From Streptomyces hilarionis (GTDB lineage: Bacteria; Actinomycetota; Actinomycetes; Streptomycetales; Streptomycetaceae), in the NCBI RefSeq assembly GCF_024539675.1, contig NZ_JAHHIT010000035.1:1-64000 (forward strand): a stretch of DNA of 64,000 bases. The letters run 5' to 3'. The position numbers and the translations under genes are program-made. Positions 34,375 to 42,969 of this stretch are shown here, in pieces (positions within the stretch are counted from its first letter, which is position 1; every line of letters starts with the position of its first letter). The notes under the pieces were generated by a model, which did no database searches, was not told where the DNA came from, and was given only the letters and a program-made list of their open reading frames with translations.

Positions 34375-34461
34375 GCGTCGCGAGCCCCTGACCCCACGCT
34401 CACCAGCAACCGTGCAACGCCCGCCGCATCCTCACACGTGCGCCTCCGCCCCGAGAGACCG

Positions 34462-34575
34462 ATGGAGGCACCCCTGCCGCTCTTCGACGAGGAGCCCGCC
34501 CGCCCCCTGGCCGACCGCCTTCGCCCCACCCGGCTCGAAGACGTCGTCGGACAGCACCACCTCCTGGCCCCCTTC
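34462..34575 (+). pseudogene. RarA (MgsA) recombination-factor N-terminal fragment
   Basis: MEAPLPLFDEEPARPLADRL, then RPTRLEDVVGQHHLLAPFWP matches the first ~40 residues of replication-associated recombination protein A; the Walker A loop that should follow is absent. After it, another frame gives a short hydrophobic tail (ALWGGSLGLVLLHAAVLTLL) of unknown origin. A full copy would be expected elsewhere in the genome. Confidence 0.6.
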
Positions 34576-34643
34576 TGGCCGACGTGCGGGCGGTGCACAG
34601 CGGACGCTCGCGCGCCTGGGCCCTGTGGGGCGGATCCCTCGGC

Positions 34644-35156
34644 TTAGTCCTGCTGCACGCCGCTGTGCTGACGCTGCTGCTCCGCCGCTCCGTCCTGTGA
34701 TCCGGGTCGTCCGCAGAAAGGGATCCGGGGCATGATCCGGGCCCCGCCATTCGGATCAGCCCGCGGGTGGCGGCGCGCGCCGCGCCAGTGGACACCCTTC
34801 ACTGCGTAGACAGTGGCCAGGAGCAGGAAGCCTGCGAGGCCGAGCCAGATCCAGGATTCCCCCGCCAGGAATCTCAGCAGTATGCCGCCGAGGAGCAGCA
34901 GGGAACCAACGGTCTCCAGCAGGTCAAGACACGCCTCGAAACGCAGCGCGGAGTTGGCTTCCCGCAGTCGGTGGATCACCGGGAAGAGCACGATGACCTG
35001 CCAGAAGAACACAACGGAGAAAGATCCAGTGGAACCCTCCGGGTATGCCCACGGCGCGCACTCCGTCGGGTGCCGGGAACCTTCGGGGGAAGATCCAAAA
35101 GGGCTAACGCCGCGTCGGACACCTGGGGCCTGGCCAGGAGCCCGGAACGGGCCCAT
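34644..35156 (-). CDS. Probable membrane protein, start uncertain
   Basis: The core has three hydrophobic segments: SFSVVFFWQVIVLFPVI, LETVGSLLLLGGILLRFLAG and IWLGLAGFLLLATVYAVKG, with charged RLREANSALRFEACLD between the first two. This looks like a genuine small membrane protein. The upstream part of the frame (35156 to ~35040) is not convincing and a start just before the first helix is possible. The C-terminal tail is hydrophilic. No family recognised. Confidence 0.4.
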   Translation of the reverse strand: MGPFRAPGQAPGVRRGVSPFGSSPEGSRHPTECAPWAYPEGSTGSFSVVFFWQVIVLFPVIHRLREANSALRFEACLDLLETVGSLLLLGGILLRFLAGESWIWLGLAGFLLLATVYAVKGVHWRGARRHPRADPNGGARIMPRIPFCGRPGSQDGAAEQQRQHSGVQQD

Positions 35157-35265
35157 TGCACGGCGAATGGCGAGCGGCGGGCGCCGAGGGTGCGGCGGTG
35201 CCCGTCGCGGCGGCCGGACGTGCGCTGCGACCACGTCGGAGCCGACGAGCACGGTAAGCGCCGCA

Positions 35266-35301
35266 GGTGGGTGCGTAGTACCGCGGTACTACGCACCCAC
35301 C
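35266..35301. promoter_or_regulatory. 36-bp perfect palindrome upstream of the ABC exporter
   Basis: An uninterrupted self-complementary sequence with 18-bp half-sites (left half GGTGGGTGCGTAGTACCG) and no loop, 108 bp upstream of the ABC ATPase start at 35409. Length and position fit a regulator-binding site (two adjacent dimer sites) or a cruciform. It is the longest loop-free palindrome I found in the window. Confidence 0.65.
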
Positions 35302-35408
35302 GCAGTTCAGCCCTCTGGTACCACCGGATTGGGGTGATTTGGCACTTAGCGTTGCGGGTGTGGCGTCGGAGGTGTGGACGCCGCCCCCCCCCGACAGGGA
35401 GAACGCGA

Positions 35409-36347
35409 ATGATCGACGCACGGCGGTTGACCAAGAGGTACGGCGAGAAGACGGCCGTCGACGGGCTGGACTTCATCGTGAAGCCCGGCACGGTGACCGG
35501 CTTCCTCGGACCCAACGGCGCGGGCAAGTCCACGACCATGCGCATGATCGTCGGCCTCGACGCCCCGACCAGCGGCTCCGTCACCGTGAACGGCCGCCCC
35601 TACGCCCGCCACCGGGCCCCGCTCCAGGAGGTCGGCGCCCTCCTGGAGGCGAAGTCCATCCACCCGGGCCGCTCCGCCTACCAGCACCTGCGGGCCCTCG
35701 CCCTGACCCACGGCATCCCCGGCAACCGGGTCGACGACGTCATCGATGTCGCCGGCCTCGGCAGCGTGGCCAGGAAGCGGGCCGGAGGCTTCTCCCTCGG
35801 CATGGGCCAGCGCCTGGGCATCGCGGCGGCCCTGCTGGGCGACCCGCAGACGGTGATGCTGGACGAGCCGGTCAACGGACTGGACCCGGAGGGCGTGCTC
35901 TGGATCCGCAACCTGCTCAAGGGGCTCGCCGACGAGGGGCGGACGGTGTTCGTGTCGTCGCACCTGATGAGCGAGATGGCGCTGGTCGCGGACCACCTGA
36001 TCGTCGTGGGACGCGGGCGGCTGCTGGCCGACACGACCGTGGCGGACCTGATCCGCGAGGCGGGCGGCGACACGGTGCGGGTGGCGACCGGGGAGCCGGC
36101 GCGGCTGCGGGACGTGCTGGCCGGGCCGGGCGTCGACGTCACCGGCCGGATCGGCTCCGAGGAGCTCCAGGTGAGCGGGCTGACCGCCCGCGAGATCGGA
36201 CTCAGGGCCGCCGAACACGGCATCGCGCTGTTCGAGCTGAGTGCCAGGACCGTGTCGCTGGAAGAGGCGTTCATGGACCTGACCAGGGACGCCGTGGAGT
36301 ACCACGGCACCACGACCGGCATCGAGACCCTCGGGAGGCCCGCATGA
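35409..36347 (+). CDS. ABC-2 transporter ATP-binding protein
   Basis: 312 residues: Walker A in GFLGPNGAGKSTTMRMIVGL, signature GGFSLGMGQRLGIAAALLGD (LGMGQR instead of LSGGQ, common in this exporter class), Walker B QTVMLDEPVNGLDPEGVLWI and H-loop VFVSSHLMSEM. The C-terminal ~80 residues are the regulatory tail of DrrA/CcmA-like drug exporters. ATG 35409 follows GGGAG. It is coupled to the permease (ATGA). A large palindrome precedes it, and a kinase and regulator follow. Confidence 0.93.
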   Translation: MIDARRLTKRYGEKTAVDGLDFIVKPGTVTGFLGPNGAGKSTTMRMIVGLDAPTSGSVTVNGRPYARHRAPLQEVGALLEAKSIHPGRSAYQHLRALALTHGIPGNRVDDVIDVAGLGSVARKRAGGFSLGMGQRLGIAAALLGDPQTVMLDEPVNGLDPEGVLWIRNLLKGLADEGRTVFVSSHLMSEMALVADHLIVVGRGRLLADTTVADLIREAGGDTVRVATGEPARLRDVLAGPGVDVTGRIGSEELQVSGLTAREIGLRAAEHGIALFELSARTVSLEEAFMDLTRDAVEYHGTTTGIETLGRPA

Positions 36348-37183
36348 GCACCCTCACCGCGACGGCGGAGGAACCCAGGACTGCACCCTCCCGTCCCGCC
36401 TACCGGGTGACCGGCCGGCGCGTGCTGGCCTCCGAGTGGGCCAAGCTGTGGTCCCTGCGCTCGACCTGGATCACCTTGGGCCTCGGCCTGCTGTTCCTGG
36501 TGGCTTTCGGGCTGATCGCCGCGAGCCGCTACAAGTCCGAGATCGGCTCCAGCCACATGGACCCGGACTTCGCTGCCTCAACGGCCGTCAGCCTGTCCCT
36601 CTTCGGCACGAACTTCGCCCAACTGGCCCTCGGCGTGCTCGGCGTGCTGGTCACGGCGGGCGAGTACTCGACCGGCATGATCCGCTCGACGCTGGCGGCC
36701 GTTCCGCGCCGTCTGCCGGTGTTGTGGTCCAAGGCGGCCGCGTTCGGTCTGGTCGCGCTGGCCGTGGGGACGGTCGGCGCGTTCGTCGCCTTCCTCGTCG
36801 GCAGCGGCATCGTCTCCGGCACGCCCGCGGCCATGGGCCTCTCGCACGCCGGCGTCCTGCGGAGCCTGCTGGGCGCCGGGCTCTACCTGGGCCTGGTCGG
36901 AGTGATCGGCGCTGCGCTGGGCGCGCTGCTGCGGTCGGTGGCCGGTGGAATCTCGGTCCTGGTCGCGACCCTGATGCTGATCCCCGGACTGATCTCCCTG
37001 CTGCCCAGCTCCTGGCAGGACGACATCAGCCCCTACCTGCCGTCCGACGCGGGCCAGGCGATGTTCGCCCTGACCCACGACTCCACGACCCTTTCGCCGG
37101 GCGCCGGACTGCTGGTCTTCGTGTGCTGGACGGCGCTGGCGCTGGGCGGCGCGGCGTACCGGCTCGTACGCAGTGACGTCTGA
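36344..37183 (+). CDS. ABC-2 type permease
   Basis: 279 residues with about six hydrophobic segments (WITLGLGLLFLVAFGLIAAS; FAQLALGVLGVLVTAGEY; AFGLVALAVGTVGAFVAFLV; LLGAGLYLGLVGVIGAALGA; ISVLVATLMLIPGLISLLP; LLVFVCWTALALGGAAYRLV). It contains the GEYSTGMIRSTLAAVPRR intracellular motif typical of actinobacterial ABC-2 permeases. It should form a homodimer with the preceding ATPase to export a lipid, peptide or drug. Confidence 0.92.
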   Translation: MSTLTATAEEPRTAPSRPAYRVTGRRVLASEWAKLWSLRSTWITLGLGLLFLVAFGLIAASRYKSEIGSSHMDPDFAASTAVSLSLFGTNFAQLALGVLGVLVTAGEYSTGMIRSTLAAVPRRLPVLWSKAAAFGLVALAVGTVGAFVAFLVGSGIVSGTPAAMGLSHAGVLRSLLGAGLYLGLVGVIGAALGALLRSVAGGISVLVATLMLIPGLISLLPSSWQDDISPYLPSDAGQAMFALTHDSTTLSPGAGLLVFVCWTALALGGAAYRLVRSDV

Positions 37184-37210
37184 CGCCCGCACCATGGACA
37201 GGTGACGTCC

Positions 37211-38494
37211 ATGACCACCGATGACATCAGCGGGATGGGACCGCTGGTCGCCCGACTGTCCCGGGGCGGCCAGCGGCTGCGGCATGCCGACCGGACACAT
37301 CCCTGGGTGCTGGACACCGCGGTCGTCGTCCTGGTCTTCCTGATGTTCTGCCTGCCCGACCTGATCCACGGCGGTGCCGACGACGGCGACGGGCCGCCCC
37401 GGTTCCGGCTCGCCTTCACCCAGCTGCCCGTGGGGGGAATCCTGGCCCTACAGGCCGGCCTGGTACTGCCGCTGTTGTGGCGGCGACGCAGACCTGCGGC
37501 TGCCTTCGCCGCCATCACGGCGGTGTTCGTCCTCCAGTGGTCCTTGGGCGCGCCGCTGCGCGCGGACATCGCCCTCTTCGTCGCCCTGTACAGCCTCGCT
37601 CTGCACGGGCGGCTGCGGCAGCTGCCGTGGGCCTGCGCGGCCATGGCGGGCGCGATGGTGCTGGTCGCCGTCCGCGTCTCCCCGGCCGTGTCCGTGTGGG
37701 ACGCGCTGTTCTTCCTGCTGAGCACGGCGACCGCGGCCCTCGCGCTCGGGATGGTGGTGCGGATCCGCCGGGCCCAGCTCGCCGGACTGCGGGAGCGGGC
37801 GGCGCGGCTGGAGATAGAGCGCGACCAGCGCAGCAGGCTGGCCACGGCCACCGAGCGCACCCGGGTCGCCCGGGAGATGCATGACATCGTCGGCCACAAC
37901 CTGTCCGTGATCATCACGCTCGCCGACGCCGGCGCCTACGCCACGGACATCGCCCCCGAACGGGGCAAGGAAGCCCTGCAGCTCATCGGCGACACCGGCC
38001 GGCAGGCCCTGGGCGAGCTGCGGCGCGTGCTCGGCGTGCTGCGCGAGGCCGGGGACGGCCCACCGGGCGCGCTGGAGCTCAGCCCGCAGCCCGGCACCGC
38101 GGACATCGAGGGGTTGTGCGCCAAGGTGCGCGCCGCGGGACTGGAGGTCCTCTACCGGACCTCCGGCGACGTCGAGGCACTGGACGGCGGCGTGCAGCTG
38201 ACGGTGTACCGCATAGTCCAGGAAGCTCTCACCAACACCCTCAAGCACGCTGCCCCCGGCACACGGGTATACCTGGCGATCCTCGTCGAGGACAGCCGAT
38301 TGACCATCCAGGTCCAGGACACCGGCCCGGCCGCGCGGCCGGGACCGCCGAACGAGGAAGGACACGGGCTGGTGGGCATGCGGGAGAGAGCGGCTCTGTA
38401 CGGCGGAACCGTCAGCGCAGGGCTGACGGACGGCGACGGATGGAGCGTCGAGGCCATCCTCGACCTCACGCCGGGAAGCGGCGGTGACCGATGA
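37211..38494 (+). CDS. Sensor histidine kinase (HisKA_3)
   Basis: 427 residues. Membrane segments at ~30-50, ~75-95, ~98-115 and ~130-165 (VVVLVFLMFCLPDLI; GGILALQAGLVLPLLW; AAFAAITAVFVLQWSLG; ACAAMAGAMVLVAVRV). Phospho-acceptor His in VAREMHDIVGHNLSVIITLA, HATPase_c with YRIVQEALTNTLKHAAPGTR and GLVGMRERAALYGGTVSAGL. ATG 37211 is chosen; GTG 37202 is alternative. It lies 27 bp after the ABC-2 permease and overlaps the regulator (ATGA), so transporter and two-component system form one four-gene operon. Confidence 0.92.
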   Translation: MTTDDISGMGPLVARLSRGGQRLRHADRTHPWVLDTAVVVLVFLMFCLPDLIHGGADDGDGPPRFRLAFTQLPVGGILALQAGLVLPLLWRRRRPAAAFAAITAVFVLQWSLGAPLRADIALFVALYSLALHGRLRQLPWACAAMAGAMVLVAVRVSPAVSVWDALFFLLSTATAALALGMVVRIRRAQLAGLRERAARLEIERDQRSRLATATERTRVAREMHDIVGHNLSVIITLADAGAYATDIAPERGKEALQLIGDTGRQALGELRRVLGVLREAGDGPPGALELSPQPGTADIEGLCAKVRAAGLEVLYRTSGDVEALDGGVQLTVYRIVQEALTNTLKHAAPGTRVYLAILVEDSRLTIQVQDTGPAARPGPPNEEGHGLVGMRERAALYGGTVSAGLTDGDGWSVEAILDLTPGSGGDR

Positions 38495-39159
38495 CCACCG
38501 TGCTCATCGTGGACGACCAGCCGCTGCAACGTTACGGCTTCCACCTACTTCTGGACTCCGTCGCCGAGACCGACGTCGTGGGCGAGGCCGCGCACGGCGC
38601 CGAGGCCGTCCGCAAGGCCGCCGAACTGCGCCCGGACGTCGTCCTGATGGACGTTCGCATGCCCGGCATGGACGGCATCGAGGCCACCCGCCGCATCGCC
38701 GCCGCCGGTGCGCGTTCCCGCGTCCTGGTGCTCACCACCTTCGACCTCGACGAGTACGTTCACGCCGCCCTCCGTGCCGGTGCCAGCGGCTTCCTCCTCA
38801 AGGACGCGCGTCCCGATGAACTCCTCGCGGGGATCCGCGCCGTCGCCGTCGGCGACGCCGTCATCGCGCCCGCCCTCACGCGCCGCCTCCTGGACGAGTA
38901 CACCCAGTACGTCCCCGCCCACCGGGGCGACTCCACTGAGGATCCGAGGCTCGCCTCCCTCACCGACCGCGAACGGGAGATCCTCGTCGCCGTCGGCAAG
39001 GGCTGGACGAACGGGGAGATCGCCGCCCGGTTCGCGCTGTCCGAGTCCACGGTCAAGACGCATGTCGGCCGTGTCCTGGCCAAGATCGGAGCCCGCGACC
39101 GCATCCAGGCCGTGATCTTCGCCTACGACCACGGCCTCGCCCGGCCGACCGCGGACTGA
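38491..39159 (+). CDS. NarL/LuxR-family response regulator
   Basis: 222 residues: TTVLIVDDQPLQRYGFHLLL, phospho-Asp in PDVVLMDVRMPGMDG, Lys in GFLLKDARPDELLAGI, and LuxR helix-turn-helix SLTDREREILVAVGKGWTNG, then EIAARFALSESTVKTHVGRV. It is coupled to the kinase and likely controls the ABC-2 exporter operon, perhaps through the large palindrome at 35266. Confidence 0.93.
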   Translation: MTTVLIVDDQPLQRYGFHLLLDSVAETDVVGEAAHGAEAVRKAAELRPDVVLMDVRMPGMDGIEATRRIAAAGARSRVLVLTTFDLDEYVHAALRAGASGFLLKDARPDELLAGIRAVAVGDAVIAPALTRRLLDEYTQYVPAHRGDSTEDPRLASLTDREREILVAVGKGWTNGEIAARFALSESTVKTHVGRVLAKIGARDRIQAVIFAYDHGLARPTAD

Positions 39160-39249
39160 ACCGACGAGCCATGGCCGGGAGCCCGGGCAACCCGTCTGCC
39201 CCCGCCACCCCACCAGGCATGCGTCACTGCGCCGTGTCAGCTGCGTCTG

Positions 39250-39722
39250 TCAGAGTCCCAAGCGGTAGCCGTGCCCCCACAAAGGGATGCAGCTCGATGT
39301 GCTGGTCGTGGAGCGTGCAGCGGCGTGCCACAACGTCGATGACGTGGTCGGCCAGCCGGACGGGTTCCCTGAGCCGGTGCGGCGACGACCTGGCGGCGCA
39401 GATGGGCGCGGTGCCGGGCGAACAGCACGGTCAGGCTGAAGGGCTTGACGAGATAATCGTCGGCCCCCCGCGGCCGGCGATGACGTCGATGTCGTCCGTG
39501 CGGGCCGTCAGGATGACGATCAGCAGGTCCGGGTGCCGGGCGCGCGCGACGTCCAGACCGTCTATGCCGGGCAGTCCCAGGTCAAGCAGCAGCACGTCGT
39601 AGGGGGCGCGCGGCCTCGGCCGGAGCGGCGAAACCGTCCGGCTCCAGGTCGGCGTGTACCCGTTGCCGCGCAGGCCGGTCTCCAGGTGGCGGCCGATGGT
39701 GTCGTCGTCGGCCCGGTGTCGA
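39250..39722 (-). pseudogene. OmpR-type response regulator, decayed
   Basis: Receiver fragments remain: ADDDTIGRHLETGLRGNGYT, then APYDVLLLDLGLPGIDGLDV (phospho-Asp), LLIVILTARTDDIDVIAGRG and, in a second frame, ADDYLVKPFSLTVLFAR. Part of the linker (VRLADHVIDVVARRCTLHDQ) and the very end of the winged helix (GHGYRLGL) follow in further frames, but most of the DNA-binding domain is deleted. At least two frameshifts are present. Confidence 0.7.
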
Positions 39723-39761
39723 CCCAGTCGGTGTACGTCACTCTGCCCAACCCGGTCGCGA

Positions 39762-40000
39762 CCCGTGATCCACCCCGCCCTCCCCTGCACGCTGACGACC
39801 GCCGCGGGCGAGTTCCGACTGCGGCCCGTCCGGTCGGCAGACCTGCCGCTGATCACCGAGTGGATGAACGCCCCGGCGATCGCGGCGTACTGGTCGCTCG
39901 ACGGGCCGGCCGAGCGCACCGAGCGGCACGTCACCGCCCAGGTGTACCGCGCCGAACTCGACCCGCTCGCCCGCCACATCCCGTCACCGCGCCAGCCCGA
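39762..40000 (+). pseudogene. GNAT (siderophore-type acetyltransferase) N-terminal fragment
   Basis: LTTAAGEFRLRPVRSADLPL, then ITEWMNAPAIAAYWSLDGPA resembles the N-terminal part of the IucB/MbtK-like lysine N-acyltransferase domain; the acetyl-CoA-binding part is missing and the reading frame runs on into unrelated sequence. No start codon of quality is seen. 40000-40102 shows nothing further. Confidence 0.5.
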
Positions 40001-40102
40001 TGAAGCCAATGCGGAATCACGGTGGAACCCGTTACACCCCCCACTACCGCTGCTGGGCCTGAGTACAGACTGCTCACATTCCGAGCGCCAGGGGCACTGC
40101 GT

Positions 40103-40669
40103 TTACCCCGGTGGTCCTGCCAATGCCTTGATGGCGGGGCGGAGCAACGCGGCGATGTGATCCGCAGAGGCCTCACGAAGCGAGGCCAGACCGAGGAGCT
40201 GGTGGCCGATGGTCACGCCCAGCAATGCGGTGACAAGCAGTGCGGCACGCAGTTCGGGATCCTCGGCGGCGGGCAGGGTGGCTCCGACGCTGTCGATCTG
40301 GCGGCCGAGAGCGGCACGGACGTGATCGGCTGCTGCCTGGTCGGTGAGCATCGACCGCATCACCGCCAGCGTGCCCTCGGGAAGACCGCCAAGCTTGAGG
40401 CCGAGGGAGGCCAGCAACTGATCGACGAGCTCGTCGGTGTCAGTGGCCGTCAGCGGGACGGGCAACGCCTGCACGGCTTGGCTGAACAGCTCCCGTTTCG
40501 AGCCGAAGTACTGCATCACCAGAGCCGGATCGACGCTCGCCGCAGCCGCCACGGCGCGGATGGTGGTGCGCTCGAATCCCTTCTCGGCGAACAGCTCCCG
40601 GGCGCTGTCGAGGATGCGCATCTCGGTCGTTCGGCGTCGGTCGGCACGGGACTGGCGAGAAGTAGACAC
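40103..40669 (-). CDS. TetR-family transcriptional regulator
   Basis: 188 residues: ADRRRTTEMRILDSARELFA, then EKGFERTTIRAVAAAASVDP, ALVMQYFGSKRELFSQAV is the TetR DNA-binding domain; the rest is the ligand domain (MLTDQAAADHVRAALGRQID; LLVTALLGVTIGHQLLGLAS). It is divergent from a SnoaL-like gene, with inverted and direct repeats in between that it probably binds. Confidence 0.9.
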   Translation of the reverse strand: MSTSRQSRADRRRTTEMRILDSARELFAEKGFERTTIRAVAAAASVDPALVMQYFGSKRELFSQAVQALPVPLTATDTDELVDQLLASLGLKLGGLPEGTLAVMRSMLTDQAAADHVRAALGRQIDSVGATLPAAEDPELRAALLVTALLGVTIGHQLLGLASLREASADHIAALLRPAIKALAGPPG

Positions 40670-40682
40670 CGATTCACTCTAC

Positions 40683-40740
40683 AGCCGTTGACCGAACGTT
40701 GGACCGAACCTACGGTTACTGAGTCAACAAACGTTGAGCG
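40683..40740. promoter_or_regulatory. Operator-like repeats between TetR and SnoaL genes
   Basis: The gap holds two tandem copies of (C)GTTG(G)ACCGAAC (around 40685-40708) and an inverted repeat TCAAC-AAAC-GTTGA (around 40723-40736). All lie between divergent starts and are the likely binding sites of the TetR protein. A start at TTG 40734 would lie inside the repeat. Confidence 0.5.
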
Positions 40741-40754
40741 AATGGAACAACCCT

Positions 40755-41183
40755 GTGCCACCTCTGGATACACCTGCTGCTGCTCGCACCCCTCACGAGG
40801 TGCTGACCTGCTACTACGAAGCCATGCTCGACAAGTCCCCGGACGATCTCGCCGATCTCTACACCATCGACGCGGTGCACGAGTTCCCGTTCTCCTCACC
40901 AGGGTTCCCTCCGACCTTCGAGGGGCGTGAGGCCGTACGTGCCGGCTACAGGGCAGCCTGGGGCGCCAGCCCTGTGCAGGTGGAGGAGGTCAGGAGGGTC
41001 GCGGCCTACGAGACCGCCGATCCCGAAGTGATCGTCGCCGAGCATGTCGTGGTGGGAACGCTGCCGCCCAAGGCCACCACGTTCACCGTCCCCGGCCTTC
41101 TGATACTCCACGTCCGCAACGGACTGATCACGCGAGTCCGCGACTACATGGACGGCTTGGGCGTCGCAAGCGCCAGAAAGTGA
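40755..41183 (+). CDS. SnoaL-like (NTF2 fold) protein
   Basis: 142 residues from GTG 40755 (a TTG at 40734 would add seven). HEVLTCYYEAMLDKSPDDLA, then DLYTIDAVHEFPFSSPGFPP, FEGREAVRAGYRAAWGA and LHVRNGLITRVRDYMDGLGV fit the polyketide-cyclase-like SnoaL family (ketosteroid isomerase fold). It is likely regulated by the divergent TetR protein; the substrate is unknown, possibly a small aromatic or ketone to be detoxified. Confidence 0.82.
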   Translation: MPPLDTPAAARTPHEVLTCYYEAMLDKSPDDLADLYTIDAVHEFPFSSPGFPPTFEGREAVRAGYRAAWGASPVQVEEVRRVAAYETADPEVIVAEHVVVGTLPPKATTFTVPGLLILHVRNGLITRVRDYMDGLGVASARK

Positions 41184-41243
41184 AGGCCCAACCAGCACGG
41201 CGACGGCCTCGCCTGAGACGAGACGGCATGTCCCGCCCCAACC

Positions 41244-41371
41244 GATCTGGTCCGTGGACAGTGCTGTGACCTGTGGCGACCAGATCATGTGAGACGCGAG
41301 GGTGCCGGGGATCTCAGGTGATCTGGTCCCGGGAGTCGGGATGGCGGGTGCTGTCCCAGGTGATCTGGTCC
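41244..41371. repeat. Four copies of a TGATCTGGTC motif
   Basis: GATCTGGTCC (41244), its complement GACCAGATCA (41278), and CAGGTGATCTGGTCC twice (41315 and 41357, exactly 42 bp apart, four helical turns). They occupy the gap between a SnoaL gene and the ECF41 promoter. They may be protein-binding sites or remnants of mobile-element ends. Confidence 0.5.
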
Positions 41372-41433
41372 GGTTCCGCCGTCGGGTTCGAGCCTGTGCG
41401 CGCTGACGATCCATGCCCAGGGGCGATGGTGGT

Positions 41434-41460
41434 TGTCACATTCGCAGGCCCGCTGGTGTC
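41434..41460 (+). promoter_or_regulatory. ECF41-type sigma promoter
   Basis: TGTCACA (41434-41440), 16 bp, TGTC (41457-41460), 36 bp before the next ATG. The described ECF41 target is TGTCACA and CGTC with a similar spacer; only one −10 base differs. The downstream operon encodes the ECF41 sigma factor itself, so this is an autoregulated promoter. Confidence 0.78.
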
Positions 41461-41496
41461 TTCATGCCAAACAGGCAGACGTCCAAGGAGAACCCC

Positions 41497-42075
41497 ATGG
41501 CGCTACGCGTCCCGAAGGCCGAGCTCCCCGCCGAGCTCCGCGACAACCTGGTCAAGCAGCTCGGTTCCGTGCCCGAGCCCAACGAGGTGCTGTGGAACAA
41601 CCCCAAGCTCGCCGAGGCCAACCAGGAGTTCTCGGCCAAGGTGGGCTCCTGGGACGCGGCCGACGCGAGCCTCAAGACGTTCGCGCACATGGCCGTCGCG
41701 GGACAGATCGGCTGCAGCTGGTGCCTCGACGTCAACTACTTCGCGGCACTGAACCAGAACCTGGACCTGGCCAAGGCGAGCCAGGTGCCGCGCTGGCGGG
41801 AGTCGGAGGTGTTCACGCCGTTGGAGCGGGAGGTGATGGAGTACGCCGAGGCGATGACGAACACGCCGACGACCGTCACCGATGAGCTGTCGGCGAGTCT
41901 GCTCGGCCGGCTCGGCCCGGCGGCGCTGGTCGAGCTCACCGTGTTCATCGGCTTCGCCAACATGGCCGCCAGGTGCAACACGGCGCATGGGATCACCTCG
42001 CAGGGCTACTCCGAGGCCTGCGAGATCCCGCTGGCCGCGCGTCCTCAAACGTCCGGCGTGGCGTCGACGTCATGA
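41497..42075 (+). CDS. Carboxymuconolactone decarboxylase family protein
   Basis: 192 residues: ALRVPKAELPAELRDNLVKQ, then LKTFAHMAVAGQIGCSWCLD (CxxC with following Asp, the AhpD-like redox-active motif), VMEYAEAMTNTPTTVTDELS and LTVFIGFANMAARCNTAHGI. It is likely a peroxidase-like or redox enzyme, as in other CMD members. ATG 41497 has AAGGAG upstream. It is coupled (ATGA) to the ECF41 sigma gene and is the standard partner of that group. Confidence 0.9.
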   Translation: MALRVPKAELPAELRDNLVKQLGSVPEPNEVLWNNPKLAEANQEFSAKVGSWDAADASLKTFAHMAVAGQIGCSWCLDVNYFAALNQNLDLAKASQVPRWRESEVFTPLEREVMEYAEAMTNTPTTVTDELSASLLGRLGPAALVELTVFIGFANMAARCNTAHGITSQGYSEACEIPLAARPQTSGVASTS

Positions 42076-42944
42076 CCGAGGACCCGTTCGTCGCCCATCG
42101 CAGCCTGCTGTTCACGGTCGCCTACGAGATGCTCGGCTCCGCGGCCGACGCGGAGGACGTGCTGCAGGAGTCCTGGCTGCGGTGGGCCCAGGTCGACCAG
42201 TCGCGGGTGAGCGACGCGCGGGCGTATCTCGTCAGGGCCGTCACGAGGCAGGCGCTCAACCGGCTGCGGACGTTGGCGCGCAGCCGCGAGGACTATGTCG
42301 GCGAGTGGCTGCCGGACCCGTTGCTGACCAGCCCCGATGTCGCCGAGGACGTGGAGCTCGCGGAGAGCGTCTCGATCGCGATGCTTACCGTTCTTGAAAC
42401 GCTCGGGCCCACGGAGCGGGCGGTGTTCGTGCTCCGCGAGGTCTTCGAGCTGCCGTACGGCGAGATCGCCGAGGCCATCGGGAAGTCCGCGGCCGCGGTG
42501 CGGCAGATCGCGCGGCGAGCACGCGCGCATGTGGCGGCCCGGCAGCCGCGGGTGCGGGTGAGTCGGTCGGAGCAGCAGGCCGTGGTGGAACGGTTCCTGC
42601 TCGCGTTGCGCACCGGGCAGTTGCAGGAGCTTGTGGAGGTCATGGCGCCGGACGTGGTCCTGATCGCCGATGGTGGCGGGCTTGCGGCCGCCGCTCTGGC
42701 TCCGATCCACGGAGTCGAGGTCGTGGCGAAGGTGCTCGCGCGCACGAACCGGGCGGAAGTGGCCTCGCTCACGACGACGGCCGTGTGGCTCAACGGGGCG
42801 CCTGCGGGCCGGATCGAGTTCGACGGCGAGCTGGCCACGGCGGTGAGCCTCGTGGTGGAGAACGGGCAGGTCACGCGGGTCTACTTGGTGAGAAACCCAC
42901 GGAAGCTGACGAGACTGAACGAACCGGTCGAACTCACCAGGTAA
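42072..42944 (+). CDS. sigJ: ECF41-group RNA polymerase sigma factor
   Basis: 290 residues. Sigma-2: FVAHRSLLFTVAYEMLGSAA, then DAEDVLQESWLRWAQ. Sigma-4: LGPTERAVFVLREVFELPYG, then EIAEAIGKSAAAVRQIARRA. The C-terminal ~100 residues form a SnoaL-like extension containing the hallmark DGGG (VVLIADGGGLAAAALAP), which in ECF41 factors acts as a built-in activator/inhibitor instead of an anti-sigma factor. No anti-sigma gene is near, as expected. A matching promoter precedes its operon. Confidence 0.93.
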   Translation: MTEDPFVAHRSLLFTVAYEMLGSAADAEDVLQESWLRWAQVDQSRVSDARAYLVRAVTRQALNRLRTLARSREDYVGEWLPDPLLTSPDVAEDVELAESVSIAMLTVLETLGPTERAVFVLREVFELPYGEIAEAIGKSAAAVRQIARRARAHVAARQPRVRVSRSEQQAVVERFLLALRTGQLQELVEVMAPDVVLIADGGGLAAAALAPIHGVEVVAKVLARTNRAEVASLTTTAVWLNGAPAGRIEFDGELATAVSLVVENGQVTRVYLVRNPRKLTRLNEPVELTR

Positions 42945-42969
42945 GCCGCCTACAGCTCTGGTGTCGTCG

